A stretch of DNA of 36,740 nucleotides from Clostridiales bacterium (GCA_022791195.1 JAAVYP010000064.1:1-36740); one strand, 5' to 3'. Shown: positions 8,687 through 17,646, numbered from the stretch's first letter. Notes: generated by a model not told the origin, from the letters alone. Numbers and translations: made by a program.

Positions 8687-10548
8687 TTTGCTTGGCTCCT
8701 TTCTGTATTATTGGTTTCTTCATCTACAAAAAATCGTTTATACCAAACCAACAATGTAAATACGGTCCAGATTTTTCGCTGGCAATTTGCCTTGCCTGTA
8801 TAATGATCCTCTAATAATGTCAAAATTTTAGTTTGATCAAAAAACAAGGCCGCATAATCTGCTTCAAAATATGTTTTGACAAGCTTATAATATTTCTCTT
8901 CTCTTAACCAATAGCGTATCGGAACCGGAAATCCCTTTTTCTCACGGTTGGCCCAATCGTCTGGAATGGTTTTATTAGCTGCCTTTCTAAAAACATATTT
9001 CGTGTCGATTCCGTTGATCTTATATGCATCGGGAATGCCCTTGGCCATATGCATAATTTCTTTATCTAAATAAGGCACGCGCAGCTCCAAAGAATGCGCC
9101 ATACTCATTTTATCAGCTTTAAGCAAAATATCGCCTGGCAGCCACAGCAATAAATCAATCATTTGCTTTTGGACCAGTTCGCTTTTATCGGTTATATGCT
9201 GATAAATATCGTCGGCAACCGCTTTCGCGCTGCGTCCTTGCCTGCAATCCTTTGCTAAAATGGATAATGCCTCTTTATCAGTAAAAATACATGCCTGTCC
9301 TAAATAGTAATCCTTGGGCTGTTCTCCGTTTTTAATGATAAAGTCATGCCCTTTAAAATAGGGTAGCTTCGCAGCGGTTTTGGCCGCTGCTAAGCGAAGA
9401 GCTTTAGGTACTTTGCGGTATTTTTTCGATAGACCTCTCACATCATATGTTTCATAGCCCGCAAATATTTCATCAGCTCCCTCCCCAGAGAGAACAACCG
9501 TCACATGTTCGCTGGCCAGCTTTGCCAAGAAATACAGCGGCACACAGGATGGGTTCGACTGCGGTTCATCCATATGATATTGAATATCCGGAAAAGCCGC
9601 AAAGCATTCATCGGCATCTAACAACTTTTTGTAGTTCTGAATATGTAAGCGTTCAGACAATTCAGCCGCATAGTCAGTCTCGTTAAACTTATGATAATCA
9701 AAACCAACTGAAAATGTTTTATCCGGCTTTTGCGCAGCGGTAATATAACTGGAATCAACCCCGCCGGACAAAAAAGCGCCAACCTTAACATCACTGATTT
9801 TATGAGCCTCGACTGATTCATTCACAGCCTGATCAATAGTCTCTACACTTTCTTCAAAGGAAAGTCCTGTTTCTTCAAATTGAATATCCCAATATCGTTC
9901 AATTTGCAAACGTCCGTCCTGATAAGTAAAAAAGTGAGCAGGCGGCAGCTTATATACCCCTTTAAAAAAAGTCATTGTCTGGGCAGAATACTGTAAGGTC
10001 AGATACGCACGCAGAGCGTCCTTTTCCACTTCTTTGACAAACAGCGGATGATCTAAAAACGCTTTGATTTCTGAACCAAAGATCATTTCACCATTGGAAA
10101 GAGTTCCGTAATAAAAGGGCTTGATGCCAAAATAATCTCTGGCACCGAATAGTCTTTTTTTCGCCTGATCCCACACCACAAACGAAAACATACCGCGCAG
10201 TTTGCCAACAAGAGCTGTGCCGTACTCTTCATATCCGTGAACGATGACCTCTGTATCCGTTTTGGTCTTAAAAACATGCCCTTTATTCATTAATTCTTCG
10301 CGCAGGGCGGCAAAATTATAAATTTCACCGTTAAACACAACCACTACCGAACCATCTTCATTGGCCATGGGCTGTTTGCCATTTTCAGACAAATCAATAA
10401 TTGAAAGGCGGCGAAAACCAAGAGCTATGTCATCGTTCTCGAAAACATCCCCCATATCAGGCCCTCTATGAATGATTCTGGCCATCATTTTATTTAATAT
10501 CCGGCGCTTGTTTTCAGCATATCCGGTAAATCCAACAAATCCGCACAT
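8683..10548 (-). CDS. asparagine-synthase-like glutamine amidotransferase (AsnB/AsnH)
   Basis: Two-domain amidotransferase of 621 aa. The N-terminal Ntn glutaminase starts MCGFVGF, so Cys2 becomes the nucleophile; this forces the start at 10548 rather than the longer frame at 10569, and GGAGA lies 6 nt upstream. RRLSIID and NGEIYN follow. The C-terminal PP-loop domain has LSGGVDSS (about 262-269) and GEGADEIFAGY. Free Asn synthesis is possible. However, first position in an operon with Asp racemase, D-Asp ligase and MurE suggests the Lactococcus AsnH role, amidating the D-Asp side branch of peptidoglycan precursors to D-isoasparagine. Amidation of a stem-peptide carboxylate is another option. 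Confidence 0.85.
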   Translation of the reverse strand: MCGFVGFTGYAENKRRILNKMMARIIHRGPDMGDVFENDDIALGFRRLSIIDLSENGKQPMANEDGSVVVVFNGEIYNFAALREELMNKGHVFKTKTDTEVIVHGYEEYGTALVGKLRGMFSFVVWDQAKKRLFGARDYFGIKPFYYGTLSNGEMIFGSEIKAFLDHPLFVKEVEKDALRAYLTLQYSAQTMTFFKGVYKLPPAHFFTYQDGRLQIERYWDIQFEETGLSFEESVETIDQAVNESVEAHKISDVKVGAFLSGGVDSSYITAAQKPDKTFSVGFDYHKFNETDYAAELSERLHIQNYKKLLDADECFAAFPDIQYHMDEPQSNPSCVPLYFLAKLASEHVTVVLSGEGADEIFAGYETYDVRGLSKKYRKVPKALRLAAAKTAAKLPYFKGHDFIIKNGEQPKDYYLGQACIFTDKEALSILAKDCRQGRSAKAVADDIYQHITDKSELVQKQMIDLLLWLPGDILLKADKMSMAHSLELRVPYLDKEIMHMAKGIPDAYKINGIDTKYVFRKAANKTIPDDWANREKKGFPVPIRYWLREEKYYKLVKTYFEADYAALFFDQTKILTLLEDHYTGKANCQRKIWTVFTLLVWYKRFFVDEETNNTERSQAK

Positions 10549-10625
10549 AAAAAGTCTCCATTTTATCAATCAACTCTTGCAAAAGCGTAAAGATCAACTT
10601 TTGAAGCCAACCGTAGGTTTGCTTC

Positions 10626-10654
10626 ATTATACCATAAATATAAGCAAAAGCCAA
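10626..10654 (-). promoter_or_regulatory. sigma-A promoter of the cell-wall operon
   Basis: On the minus strand TTGGCT (10654-10649), 17-nt spacer, TATAAT (10631-10626). It gives a leader of about 70 nt before the AsnB-like start at 10548. Only promoter of this quality seen upstream of the operon. Confidence 0.7.
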
Positions 10655-11101
10655 GCCATTTATCATGCAAGAATACATATCAACCATCGTCCTGCCCCTT
10701 TAACAACCAATAAGGGCAGGATAAATATTCGTTATAATGATTGATTGCATTGTTAAGAGAAAGGCTTACATATTCCTTGCCACAGAGTCGTTAGCACGAA
10801 TGGCAGTATAATATTACAACATAACTTTTCTGTAATTAAGCTGTTTTGGTCATGTATTTCCATAAACAGCGGAAAAAAACATACCCTGTTAAGCAACTTT
10901 GGTTAAATTACTGTGCGGACTCTACGCTCTCACACATGGTAATATACAAATTTACATTACTGTAATTAACAATCAAGGCATTGGTCATACGCTAACAAAA
11001 CTTTATAAAATAACAATAAACGATAACCGGAAAGTTCTCGGTTAGACTTTTTATGATAATCCAGAAAATTTCTTAAATCACATGTGACCAAACTGATAGA
11101 G
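10655..11101. other. intergenic stretch without a recognisable gene
   Basis: AT-rich with no supported ORF. It holds an imperfect hairpin at 10691-10720 (CCTGCCCCTT / AAGGGCAGG, one bulged C) without a T run, and a 6-bp hairpin TAACCG/CGGTTA at 11024-11044 followed by a short T run. Two loosely similar stretches start CTGTAATTAA near 10829 and 10959. Nothing else was seen. Confidence 0.5.
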
Positions 11102-11452
11102 TTAATCACAGCAAATTCCCCGATAATATTGCCTATGATACCTGTAAAGATACACTTTGCCTACAATCGTGTTAATATCTATCTCTAACTCAATCGCCTT
11201 TCTCGTAACATAGTCATTAATATCCTGACGTGTAAAGAGATAAACAGCCATTAACATAGCATGAATATCGGCATCTTGTTCGATAGCCTTACCAAGAAGC
11301 GAATCAGAAACAGCTGCATCAAAAAATGGTATATATTGTAACACTGGTTCTGCAAAATAACCATCATTGATCAAAGATACTGCCAATTGATTCGCTCTGT
11401 CTTTGCCCCAAAAAGGGATTCTATTTAAATCATCTGTATTCACTTGTTTCAT
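11102..11452 (-). CDS. hypothetical protein, 116 aa
   Basis: Not recognised. A soluble, mixed-composition protein beginning MKQVNTDDLNRIPFW, rich in Asp/Ile/Tyr and helical in appearance, ending RYHRQYYRGICCD. No membrane segment, signal peptide or known motif is visible. It is isolated: about 550 bp separate it from the AsnB-like start, and a terminator of the reductase operon lies upstream. The ribosome site is weak (AAGAAG). Codon use looks protein-like, but reality as a gene is moderately certain only. Confidence 0.5.
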   Translation of the reverse strand: MKQVNTDDLNRIPFWGKDRANQLAVSLINDGYFAEPVLQYIPFFDAAVSDSLLGKAIEQDADIHAMLMAVYLFTRQDINDYVTRKAIELEIDINTIVGKVYLYRYHRQYYRGICCD

Positions 11453-11524
11453 GTTTAACTTCTTACATCAAACCTGAATCGATTCATATTTTCAACAATA
11501 TAAAAAATAAATTAAATAGAAAAA

Positions 11525-11555
11525 GCTGCAAACCATAAAAATAAAAGTTTGCAGC
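11525..11555 (-). terminator. terminator after the flavodoxin-fold reductase genes
   Basis: 9-bp perfect stem GCTGCAAAC / GTTTGCAGC with a 13-nt loop. On the minus strand it is followed by TTTTTCTATTT. It lies about 95 nt beyond the stop of the 182-aa reductase gene. Confidence 0.7.
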
Positions 11556-11649
11556 GTCCTCATTGTTTAAGGACGATAAAAAAGACATTTTCGACGATTT
11601 GGCGTGCAGACTTGAACTCTCACCGAAGTTTCTTGCCCATTCATTTTAA

Positions 11650-12198
11650 TTATTGAATCGATTTGCCCAACTCGTAGGCATCGTTCAATTCTTTTTTGCC
11701 ATTGATATCGCCGGGTTGGGTCACGTTGCCACACAAGATTTTGCCCAAACTCTGCCAGCCAATGTGTTTTTTCAAGTGGTCGTACCAGTGTTCGCTTTCT
11801 TCAAAACCTGCTCCCTCGGCTGCCATAATCAACACGCTTTCTTTTTTCGGGTTGCGATAATTTGGATCGCACTCAGCAATAGCAAACAAACGGTCAAAAG
11901 CGTTTTTGAGAAAACCGGAGATAAACCAGTAATACAGCGGAGAGGCCAGAACCACCACATCGGCTTCTCGATACAGGGGATAAATTTTTTCCATATCATC
12001 GTGTTGGGAGCAGGGATGCACTGCGTCCTTGCCGCCCTGCCAACAGCCGATACAGCCACCTATTTCCATGCTGGAAAGATGAAACTCGGTTACTTGATTT
12101 CCCGCCTCGGCAGCACCTTTTGCAAAGGCTGCCGTCAAAGCGGAGGTGTTGCCGTTCTTGCGTGGGCTTCCGTTCAGGATGACAATCTTCTTAGCCAT
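11650..12198 (-). CDS. flavodoxin-fold NAD(P)H-dependent FMN reductase
   Basis: A 182-aa flavoprotein with the FMN phosphate-binding loop GSPRKNGNTSAL (residues 10-21), the GGCIGCWQG cysteine pair of the iron-sulfur-flavoprotein-like NADPH-dependent FMN reductases, and ASPLYYWFISGFLKNAFDR contacting the isoalloxazine ring. Expected to be a cytosolic quinone/azo/nitro-type reductase; the physiological substrate is unknown. Translated with the paralogue just upstream (18-nt gap) and followed by a terminator. The divergent HxlR gene is the probable regulator, making this a redox or electrophile-responsive operon. Confidence 0.85.
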   Translation of the reverse strand: MAKKIVILNGSPRKNGNTSALTAAFAKGAAEAGNQVTEFHLSSMEIGGCIGCWQGGKDAVHPCSQHDDMEKIYPLYREADVVVLASPLYYWFISGFLKNAFDRLFAIAECDPNYRNPKKESVLIMAAEGAGFEESEHWYDHLKKHIGWQSLGKILCGNVTQPGDINGKKELNDAYELGKSIQ

Positions 12199-12216
12199 AG
12201 CATAACCTCGCTTTTC

Positions 12217-12762
12217 TTAAATTTTATCTGCCAATGCAGCCGCTTGACTGCAACCGTCAGTCTTTTCAATATCTCCCACATTCAACACGCCGGGAATCAA
12301 AACCTCACCGGCCATGTGCCACTTTAGCAAAGTGGCGGAACGCTCAATCGGGATACGAACGCCGTCCATGACAGATATATCATCTTCCTCACAACAGGTA
12401 ATCAAAGCGCATCCCTTGCCGGCCACATCTTTACCGCCCACCACAAGGGAGAATATGCGGTCGATAACGCCTTTAATTTGTGCGGGGATAGAGTACCAGT
12501 AGACAGGTGCGGTGAATACAACAGCGTCCGCTTCCAAAATAGCGGGGGCGATGATATTAAAATCGTCATCAAAGGAACAGGCTTTTCCTGTCTTAAAACA
12601 AGTTTCACAGGCGTGACAGCCACCGATTTTCATCATTGCGGCGTCGAAACGGGTAACGGTATGCCCTTTCCCTTCAGCCGCTTTAATGAAAGCGTCCGTC
12701 ATAGCAAAGCTGTTTCCATTCTTTCTGGGACTACCTGTGATTACTACAATTTTCTTACTCAT
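12217..12762 (-). CDS. flavodoxin-fold NAD(P)H-dependent FMN reductase (paralogue)
   Basis: 181 aa, related in sequence to the downstream gene: same GSPRKNGNSFAM phosphate loop, then a longer Cys set GGCHACETCFKTGKAC (four cysteines) and TAPVYWYSIPAQIKGVIDR. The cysteines could bind a metal or Fe-S centre or act in redox sensing. It has a strong GGAGG site before ATG 12762. First gene of the two-gene operon, reading away from the HxlR regulator; regulation by HxlR is inferred from position. Confidence 0.85.
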   Translation of the reverse strand: MSKKIVVITGSPRKNGNSFAMTDAFIKAAEGKGHTVTRFDAAMMKIGGCHACETCFKTGKACSFDDDFNIIAPAILEADAVVFTAPVYWYSIPAQIKGVIDRIFSLVVGGKDVAGKGCALITCCEEDDISVMDGVRIPIERSATLLKWHMAGEVLIPGVLNVGDIEKTDGCSQAAALADKI

Positions 12763-12815
12763 AAAATTAATCCTCCACTTCTGCGGGATTGACTTTTCTC
12801 ACCGCTTATATTACA

Positions 12816-12843
12816 ATTATAGCAAGAACAAGAATAAAAACAA
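12816..12843 (-). promoter_or_regulatory. promoter of the reductase operon
   Basis: Minus strand TTGTTT (12843-12838), 16-nt spacer, TATAAT (12821-12816). CAAGAACAAG and AAACAAG on the plus strand around it are repeated half-sites that could be the HxlR operator, but no clear dyad was found. Confidence 0.5.
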
Positions 12844-12888
12844 GTACGCACATTAAGGTTATATACTTACCCCAAGGAAAGTGATAAT

Positions 12889-13224
12889 ATGAGTATTGAA
12901 TGTATTCAGAACGCGAAGTTAGAGGACACCGGTTTTAATTACACTATGTCTTTGATACAGGGAAAATACAAGATGTTTATTCTCTATACCTTAGCATGGT
13001 TCGGCGTGGTACGTTTCAACGAGATGAAAAAGTTTATCGGCAGTATTTCCTATAAAACACTTAGTTCTACGCTGAAAGAATTAGAAGCGGACGGACTTGT
13101 GCATCGGGAAGAATATTCGCAGATTCCTCCGAAAGTAGAGTATAGTTTAACCGAAAGAGGAAAGTCTTTGATTCCGATATTGGATCAAATGTGCACTTGG
13201 GGAGAAGAACATAGACAAAACTAA
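12889..13224 (+). CDS. HxlR-type winged-helix transcriptional regulator
   Basis: 111 aa, full length for HxlR. Family features in order: Cys5 (MSIEC), LIQGKYKMFILYTL (helix 1-2), VRFNEMKKFIGSISYKTLSSTLKELEADGLVHREEY (recognition helix and wing), PPKVEYSLTERGKSLIPIL and the closing CTWGEEH. The conserved N-terminal Cys is used by several HxlR/HypR proteins to sense disulfide or electrophile stress. Divergent from two FMN reductases, a classic arrangement, so it probably controls them and itself. Start supported by AAGGAAAG upstream. Confidence 0.9.
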   Translation: MSIECIQNAKLEDTGFNYTMSLIQGKYKMFILYTLAWFGVVRFNEMKKFIGSISYKTLSSTLKELEADGLVHREEYSQIPPKVEYSLTERGKSLIPILDQMCTWGEEHRQN

Positions 13225-13243
13225 AACGTTTTTATGAAAAATT

Positions 13244-13283
13244 AAAGCGACAAGCTTCTACCAAATGAAACTTGTCGCTTTTT
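13244..13283 (+). terminator. terminator of the HxlR gene
   Basis: 11-bp stem AAAGCGACAAG / CTTGTCGCTTT with a 16-nt loop, running into TTTTT on the plus strand. It marks the last chromosomal feature before the mobile element. Confidence 0.85.
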
Positions 13284-13398
13284 GTCTGTGGACTACGAAA
13301 AAGATGTTTTTGCGTTTTTTGATGATGGTTTTGAACCCATGTGCTTTTTCGAGTATCTGCAAACCCACACTTTGACCGCCCATATTATTCTTATATTT

Positions 13399-13427
13399 AT
13401 TATACATCATAATACTATATTTGTCAA
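13399..13427 (-). promoter_or_regulatory. consensus promoter reading out of the recombinase end
   Basis: TTGACA (13427-13422), 17-nt spacer, TATAAT (13404-13399) on the minus strand: both hexamers are perfect. It lies just past the last recombinase stop and points toward the element end, with no ORF ahead of it in the integrated state. In a circular form it would read across the joint into the other end of the element. Confidence 0.75.
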
Positions 13428-13444
13428 TAATGCAATCATGAATT

Positions 13445-15088
13445 TTAAGGAATCAGTTGCTCTCGTACTTCCAAGCCACCGATGAATACCACCTTTATTT
13501 CTTCTTTGGATTCGACGACTACACATTCGAGTATCTGCCGGACGATTTGGTCATCATACTCCATCGGGTGATTCTGCATTCCGTCAAGGATGGTGAATAT
13601 CTGATCGAGGCGGGATTTGGCGCTTTCTCGTTTATGACGGACATTTGCGTACTGTTCGAGCTGCTGTGCCAATTGCTACTTTTCACTCATTAGTTCTCGG
13701 GTTCGTTTTTCATCGAAGCTTTCGATGTTGCCTTCGGACACGGCATTCAGCATTTTCTTAAATTCGGCGTCAATCTCAGATATCCGTATTTGTATGTCAA
13801 GGCTTTTGTCCTCAGTTTCTTCCGCTTCCAACCCCATGCCGATGTGCAGCTTCAATGTTTTCAGCACTTCGGCATTTTGTTTTGCCGTTTTCATGATGGC
13901 TCGCATAATCGCTTCGTGAAGCATATTTTCTTCAACGCTCGGTGAATGGTGGCAATATTTCTTACCGTAGTCTAAGCGGTTGATACATCGCCACACGATT
14001 TTCTTTTCGCCTTTAGCTGTCCATGTGCATCGGCGGTACGGCGTTCCGCATTCGCCGCAGATAAGGAGTTCGGTCAGTGCGTATTTGCTTGAGTATTTGC
14101 CTTGCTCAGTTTTCGTTCCGACCTGTTTGACTTTCGGCTTGCCGGAGCGTCTTGCAAGTTCCTCCTGAACTCTCCCAAAAGTTCTGGCGTCGATGATTGC
14201 CGGATGATTATTCTCTACATAGTATCTCGGTCGCTCTCCGTTGTTGACTTTCACCTTTTTGCTGATGCAGTCCTCAATGAATGTTTTGTTGATAACTGCA
14301 TCGCCTTTGTATTTCTCGTTGGAGAGAATGGAATGGATCGTAGAAGGCCGCCATGTTGTCTTTCCGCCAGGCGACGGGATTCCTCGTTCTTCAAGGCACT
14401 GTATAATTTTGATGAAGCTATCGCCTGCGAGGAAGCGATCGTAGATCAGTCTCACAGTTTTTGCCTGTTTAGGATCAATTTCAGGCTGTCCGTCAGCGCC
14501 TTTTCGGTATCCGAGGAAGTGCTTGTATTGGAATGCCACATTGCCTTCCTTCGCACTCTGCGCCTTGCCCCATCTGACATTGGCGCTGATGTTTTCCGAT
14601 TCGCTTTGTGCCACGCTTCCGTAGATGGAGATATAAAATTCTGATGCAGGATCAATGCTATGCAGATTCTGTTCCTCAAAATATACATCCACATGAATCG
14701 CTCGAAGCATTCGCGTCATCTTAATGCAATCGAGTGTGTTCCGTGCAAAGCGGCTGATCGATTTGGTGATAATCATATCCACCTTACCTCTTTTGCAAAG
14801 ACGGATTAGCTTGTTCAGTTCATCACGGTGCTTCATGCTCGTTCCCGTGATTCCCTTATCAGCAAAGATGCCTACAAACGCCCATTTCGGTTCATTGCGA
14901 ATCCGTTCCTCATAGTGGCTTTTCTGTACCTCATAGCTGTTTAGCTGTTCTTTCTGATTTGTAGATACGCGACAGTACGCAGCCACACGAAGCTGTTTAT
15001 AGCATTTCTTGATTTCTTCTGCAACATCTACAGTGGCTGGAATTACCCGTACCACTTTCGGCGCAGGTATAGTTGTTGATTCACTCAT
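13445..15088 (-). pseudogene. large serine recombinase with in-frame TAG
   Basis: Third recombinase in transcription order. The N-terminal resolvase domain is intact (YCRVST with the catalytic Ser, SISRFARN arginine motif), followed by the recombinase domain, a zinc ribbon (ICGECG...CINRLDYGKKYC) and a coiled coil. After MSEK, codon 13676-13678 is TAG, yet the same frame continues QLAQQLEQY through to TAA at 13445-13447 with the normal family C-terminus (ILECVVVESKEEIKVVFIGG). So either one nonsense mutation removed the last 76 residues or the codon is read through. The catalytic domain would be made regardless. Overlaps the preceding gene by ATGA (15085-15088). A TTG at 13672 is unlikely to serve as a start. 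Confidence 0.8.
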
Positions 15089-15957
15089 ATGATCTGCCCC
15101 TTCCCGATTTTCTGATGATTGATTAAAGTAAGATAGACAGTTCTATCTGTGCCAAGATGCACTGATTTGACAGTGCGCTGACAAAGTTCTGCCGGAAATG
15201 CAGAAAGCGGACTTGATTTCTCAAAGTCCGCTTTCAGTCGTTGTGATATATATTTTTCAGAGTCTATCTCTGCATATTTGAGCGAGACACACGTCATCAT
15301 CTTCTTATACAAACTGTCTTTTTGGAAGCTGCATGTTTCAAGTGCATGGACAATTTCCGCATTTATTTTTTGAACATTGTCGCTTGGCATATGTTCCCTT
15401 TCTGTTACTGTAATCATTTCGGGATGATCCACTGCTGTTTTGAGAACGTCAGTTATTTTTTGCAGAAGATCGCTGTCTGATATAGCAATAGATGTTTTGC
15501 ATGTACCGCTGCTGCACGCCCACTGCTCTGCTATCTTGCATCGCATATCATGCCTACGCTGCATGCGATGGTTACAAATTGGACATAGCTCAGGTAGATT
15601 CAGATTGAAGATATCTGCGCTCCGGTCAGTATTTTTTTGTGTATTCCGTTTGCATTTCAACTCTTGCATTTCGGAGTACGTATTCTCAGGTATAACAGCA
15701 GGATAGATACCGTCTCCAATGTATCGTTTATCGTCAATGATTCGCATGAGCCGCGCCTTATTCCATCCGATAATGCCAGGCATATACTCGACTTTTCCTT
15801 GGTTCAGCTTCTCAGCGATTTTTAGCAGCGACATACCGCTTATGTAGCACCTAAAAATCTGATCGAGAATTTGTTCTTCTGCTTTATTTATACATATCGT
15901 ACCGTTTTCATAGCAGTATCCGAAGGGAATGTTTCTATGTTTCATGCTGTTCTGCAC
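15085..15957 (-). CDS. recombinase-domain protein lacking the catalytic domain
   Basis: 290 aa. It starts directly in the recombinase (DNA-binding) domain: IPFGYCYENGTICINKAEEQ, then IIDDKRYIGDGIYPAVI, then a zinc ribbon CPICNHRMQRRHDMRCK...CSSGTC and a C-terminal helical part. No resolvase domain, and hence no catalytic serine, is present upstream in any frame: the region before it is the end of the preceding recombinase, which it overlaps by 16 nt. Middle genes of this form occur in three-gene recombinase modules of Bacillota elements, so this is probably an intact accessory DNA-binding subunit, possibly a directionality or targeting partner, and not a fragment. Confidence 0.75.
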   Translation of the reverse strand: MQNSMKHRNIPFGYCYENGTICINKAEEQILDQIFRCYISGMSLLKIAEKLNQGKVEYMPGIIGWNKARLMRIIDDKRYIGDGIYPAVIPENTYSEMQELKCKRNTQKNTDRSADIFNLNLPELCPICNHRMQRRHDMRCKIAEQWACSSGTCKTSIAISDSDLLQKITDVLKTAVDHPEMITVTEREHMPSDNVQKINAEIVHALETCSFQKDSLYKKMMTCVSLKYAEIDSEKYISQRLKADFEKSSPLSAFPAELCQRTVKSVHLGTDRTVYLTLINHQKIGKGQII

Positions 15958-17501
15958 CGTCCTTTTTCTACAATTATTTCTGTCAGTTCAATTCCTCCGA
16001 GTATCTTAAAAGTTAACTCTGCGTTGCTTTTGACGGTGATACCCAGAACGATCTGCTCGAAAAGCTCTTCGTTGAATTCCCATTCTATCTCCGCTTTTTC
16101 AAGGATACTATCAAGCGTTTTCAGCTCATCAACAAGCGCCTCATCTTCATCCTCAGAGAGCTTCTTTCTTCGCTCGATTCGCAAGTCTGTGATTTTATTC
16201 CCGAGTTCGGCAGACTGTTTTGCATAATCTGAAGCACTCAGTATCCTCTTGGTATGCAGCCTTGCAAGGAGAAGATTTTGTGTGCCGAGATCGGCAATCT
16301 CTTTGTCAAGCTCCTTGATTCTTTCATGACTGCCATTCGCACGATACTGCATTTCCTCAATTTGCTTGATCAGCGAGTCGATGAGACCGGACCGATTATC
16401 TTTCAACTTCATAATCATAAGCTGAAAGCAGCTGTACACAGCATCCTCTTGTACCCTTGCGCTTCTGCATTTAGTAGCACCTGAAGACATGCCTGAACAC
16501 ATCCAGTATGCTTTTCCTCTGATAATTTGCTTTCGGTAGCTTCGACCACATGTGGGGCATTGTATTATCCCAGTCAACGGATACACTGTTTTCTTTCTGC
16601 CTGTACTCATTTGGCGTTCTTTTTGCAGTGCTTGTGCTGCCTGATAAATGTCCCGGCTGACAATGGCAGGATTGCTGTTTTCTACATAATACTTGGGTTG
16701 TTCCCCTTTGTTCTTTACTTTTTTAAAGGGCAAGCTTTCGGTGGTATAGCACTTTTGTAACAAAGCGTCTCCCATATACCGTTCGTTGTTCAAAACATAG
16801 TCCACTGTAAATGCATACCATTTTGTTTGGCTGTACCGTCTTGGTATTCCTTCTTCGTTGAGCATATTGGCAATAGTTTGTTTACCGTACCCCTGCAGAT
16901 ACAAATCGAATATCCGCCGTATGGTGACCGCCTCTGACTCGTTAATTTCAAGTTGACCATTCACAAGGTTGAAACCGTATGCAGGAGCGCAACAGTTAAA
17001 TGCACCAGATTCTATGCGTTTTTTATAACTCCAACGCATATTCCCCGATAGAGCCACACTTTCCTGCTGCGCTGCCATACCGGGAAACGTAATGATCATT
17101 TCGCTGTTCATCATTGATGTATCGATGCCCTGTTCCTCAAAATACACGCTGATACCAAGTTCAGAAAGCATTCTTGTAACTGCAAGCAGTTCTTCGGTAT
17201 TTCTTGCAAACCGAGATATCGACTTGACGATAATGCGGTCAATCATTCCTTTTTTACAATCACGAAGGAGTCTGTGGAATTCGTTTCGTTTTTCCATGCT
17301 TGTTCCTGTAAGTCCTTCATCAGCGTAGATATCTACCAATTGGAATCCTGCATTTCGCTGTGTGTATTCTGTGTAGTATCTGATCTGCGCAGCGAAGGAG
17401 TGAAGCTGATCTTCGGAATCACTGGATACCCGGCAATAGGCTGCTAAACGAATGACTTTTGCTTTTTGCTGACTAATTGTAATTTCTGTGATAGTTTTCA
17501 T
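15942..17501 (-). CDS. large serine recombinase (resolvase/invertase N-terminus)
   Basis: 519 aa, full length. Resolvase domain with AAYCRVSSDSEDQ (catalytic Ser near residue 26), YADEGLTGTSMEKR and VKSISRFARNTEE; recombinase domain; zinc ribbon CPTCGRSYRKQ...CSGMSSGATKC; long coiled coil; terminal beta segment FKILGGIEL. First gene of the three-recombinase operon, with AGGAG before ATG 17501. Catalyses site-specific integration and excision through a Ser-DNA intermediate with a 2-bp core. Together with the gene at 13445 it could form a heteromeric integrase, comparable to CcrA/CcrB. Confidence 0.9.
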   Translation of the reverse strand: MKTITEITISQQKAKVIRLAAYCRVSSDSEDQLHSFAAQIRYYTEYTQRNAGFQLVDIYADEGLTGTSMEKRNEFHRLLRDCKKGMIDRIIVKSISRFARNTEELLAVTRMLSELGISVYFEEQGIDTSMMNSEMIITFPGMAAQQESVALSGNMRWSYKKRIESGAFNCCAPAYGFNLVNGQLEINESEAVTIRRIFDLYLQGYGKQTIANMLNEEGIPRRYSQTKWYAFTVDYVLNNERYMGDALLQKCYTTESLPFKKVKNKGEQPKYYVENSNPAIVSRDIYQAAQALQKERQMSTGRKKTVYPLTGIIQCPTCGRSYRKQIIRGKAYWMCSGMSSGATKCRSARVQEDAVYSCFQLMIMKLKDNRSGLIDSLIKQIEEMQYRANGSHERIKELDKEIADLGTQNLLLARLHTKRILSASDYAKQSAELGNKITDLRIERRKKLSEDEDEALVDELKTLDSILEKAEIEWEFNEELFEQIVLGITVKSNAELTFKILGGIELTEIIVEKGRCRTA

Positions 17502-17514
17502 TTTTCTCCTTTCC

Positions 17515-17532
17515 GCAGGCGTTTGTGCCTGC
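17515..17532. promoter_or_regulatory. hairpin just upstream of the recombinase ribosome site
   Basis: GCAGGC / GCCTGC with a 6-nt loop sits right before the GGAAAGGAG of the first recombinase gene. It has no T run, so it is more likely a translational control or mRNA-stability element than a terminator. Confidence 0.35.
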
Positions 17533-17646
17533 TTTGATCGCCATTTTCTTCTGCGGCAACCGTGTTACCCTTTTGGCAACACCAACCATACCACAGGAGT
17601 TCGGATACATCCAGCGAGAATGAGACACTTTCAAAAATTTATCTTT

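Noticed and set aside
11599-11640. tRNA-like fragment (CAGACTTGAACTCTC resembling a reversed T-arm) after the reductase genes
   Set aside because: The T-stem does not pair and no acceptor, D or anticodon arm could be found, so it is not called a tRNA or an attachment site.
11653-12327. Long plus-strand open frame (224 codons)
   Set aside because: It is exactly antisense to two well-supported FMN reductase genes, has no ribosome site and no recognisable protein motif.
13285-13400. Search for matching att-type direct repeats between the left end and 35.5-35.75 kb
   Set aside because: Only trivial matches such as ACAAGCT were seen; serine recombinase cores of 2 bp cannot be identified by eye.
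13670-13681. TAG CAA TTG context resembling the tobamovirus readthrough signal
   Set aside because: The last base differs from the CARYYA consensus, and that context is known for eukaryotic ribosomes; in bacteria it gives no support for readthrough.
14102-14644. 180-codon plus-strand open frame inside the recombinase region
   Set aside because: Antisense to a motif-rich serine recombinase; composition is that of a shadow frame (Ser/Phe/Arg-rich without domains).
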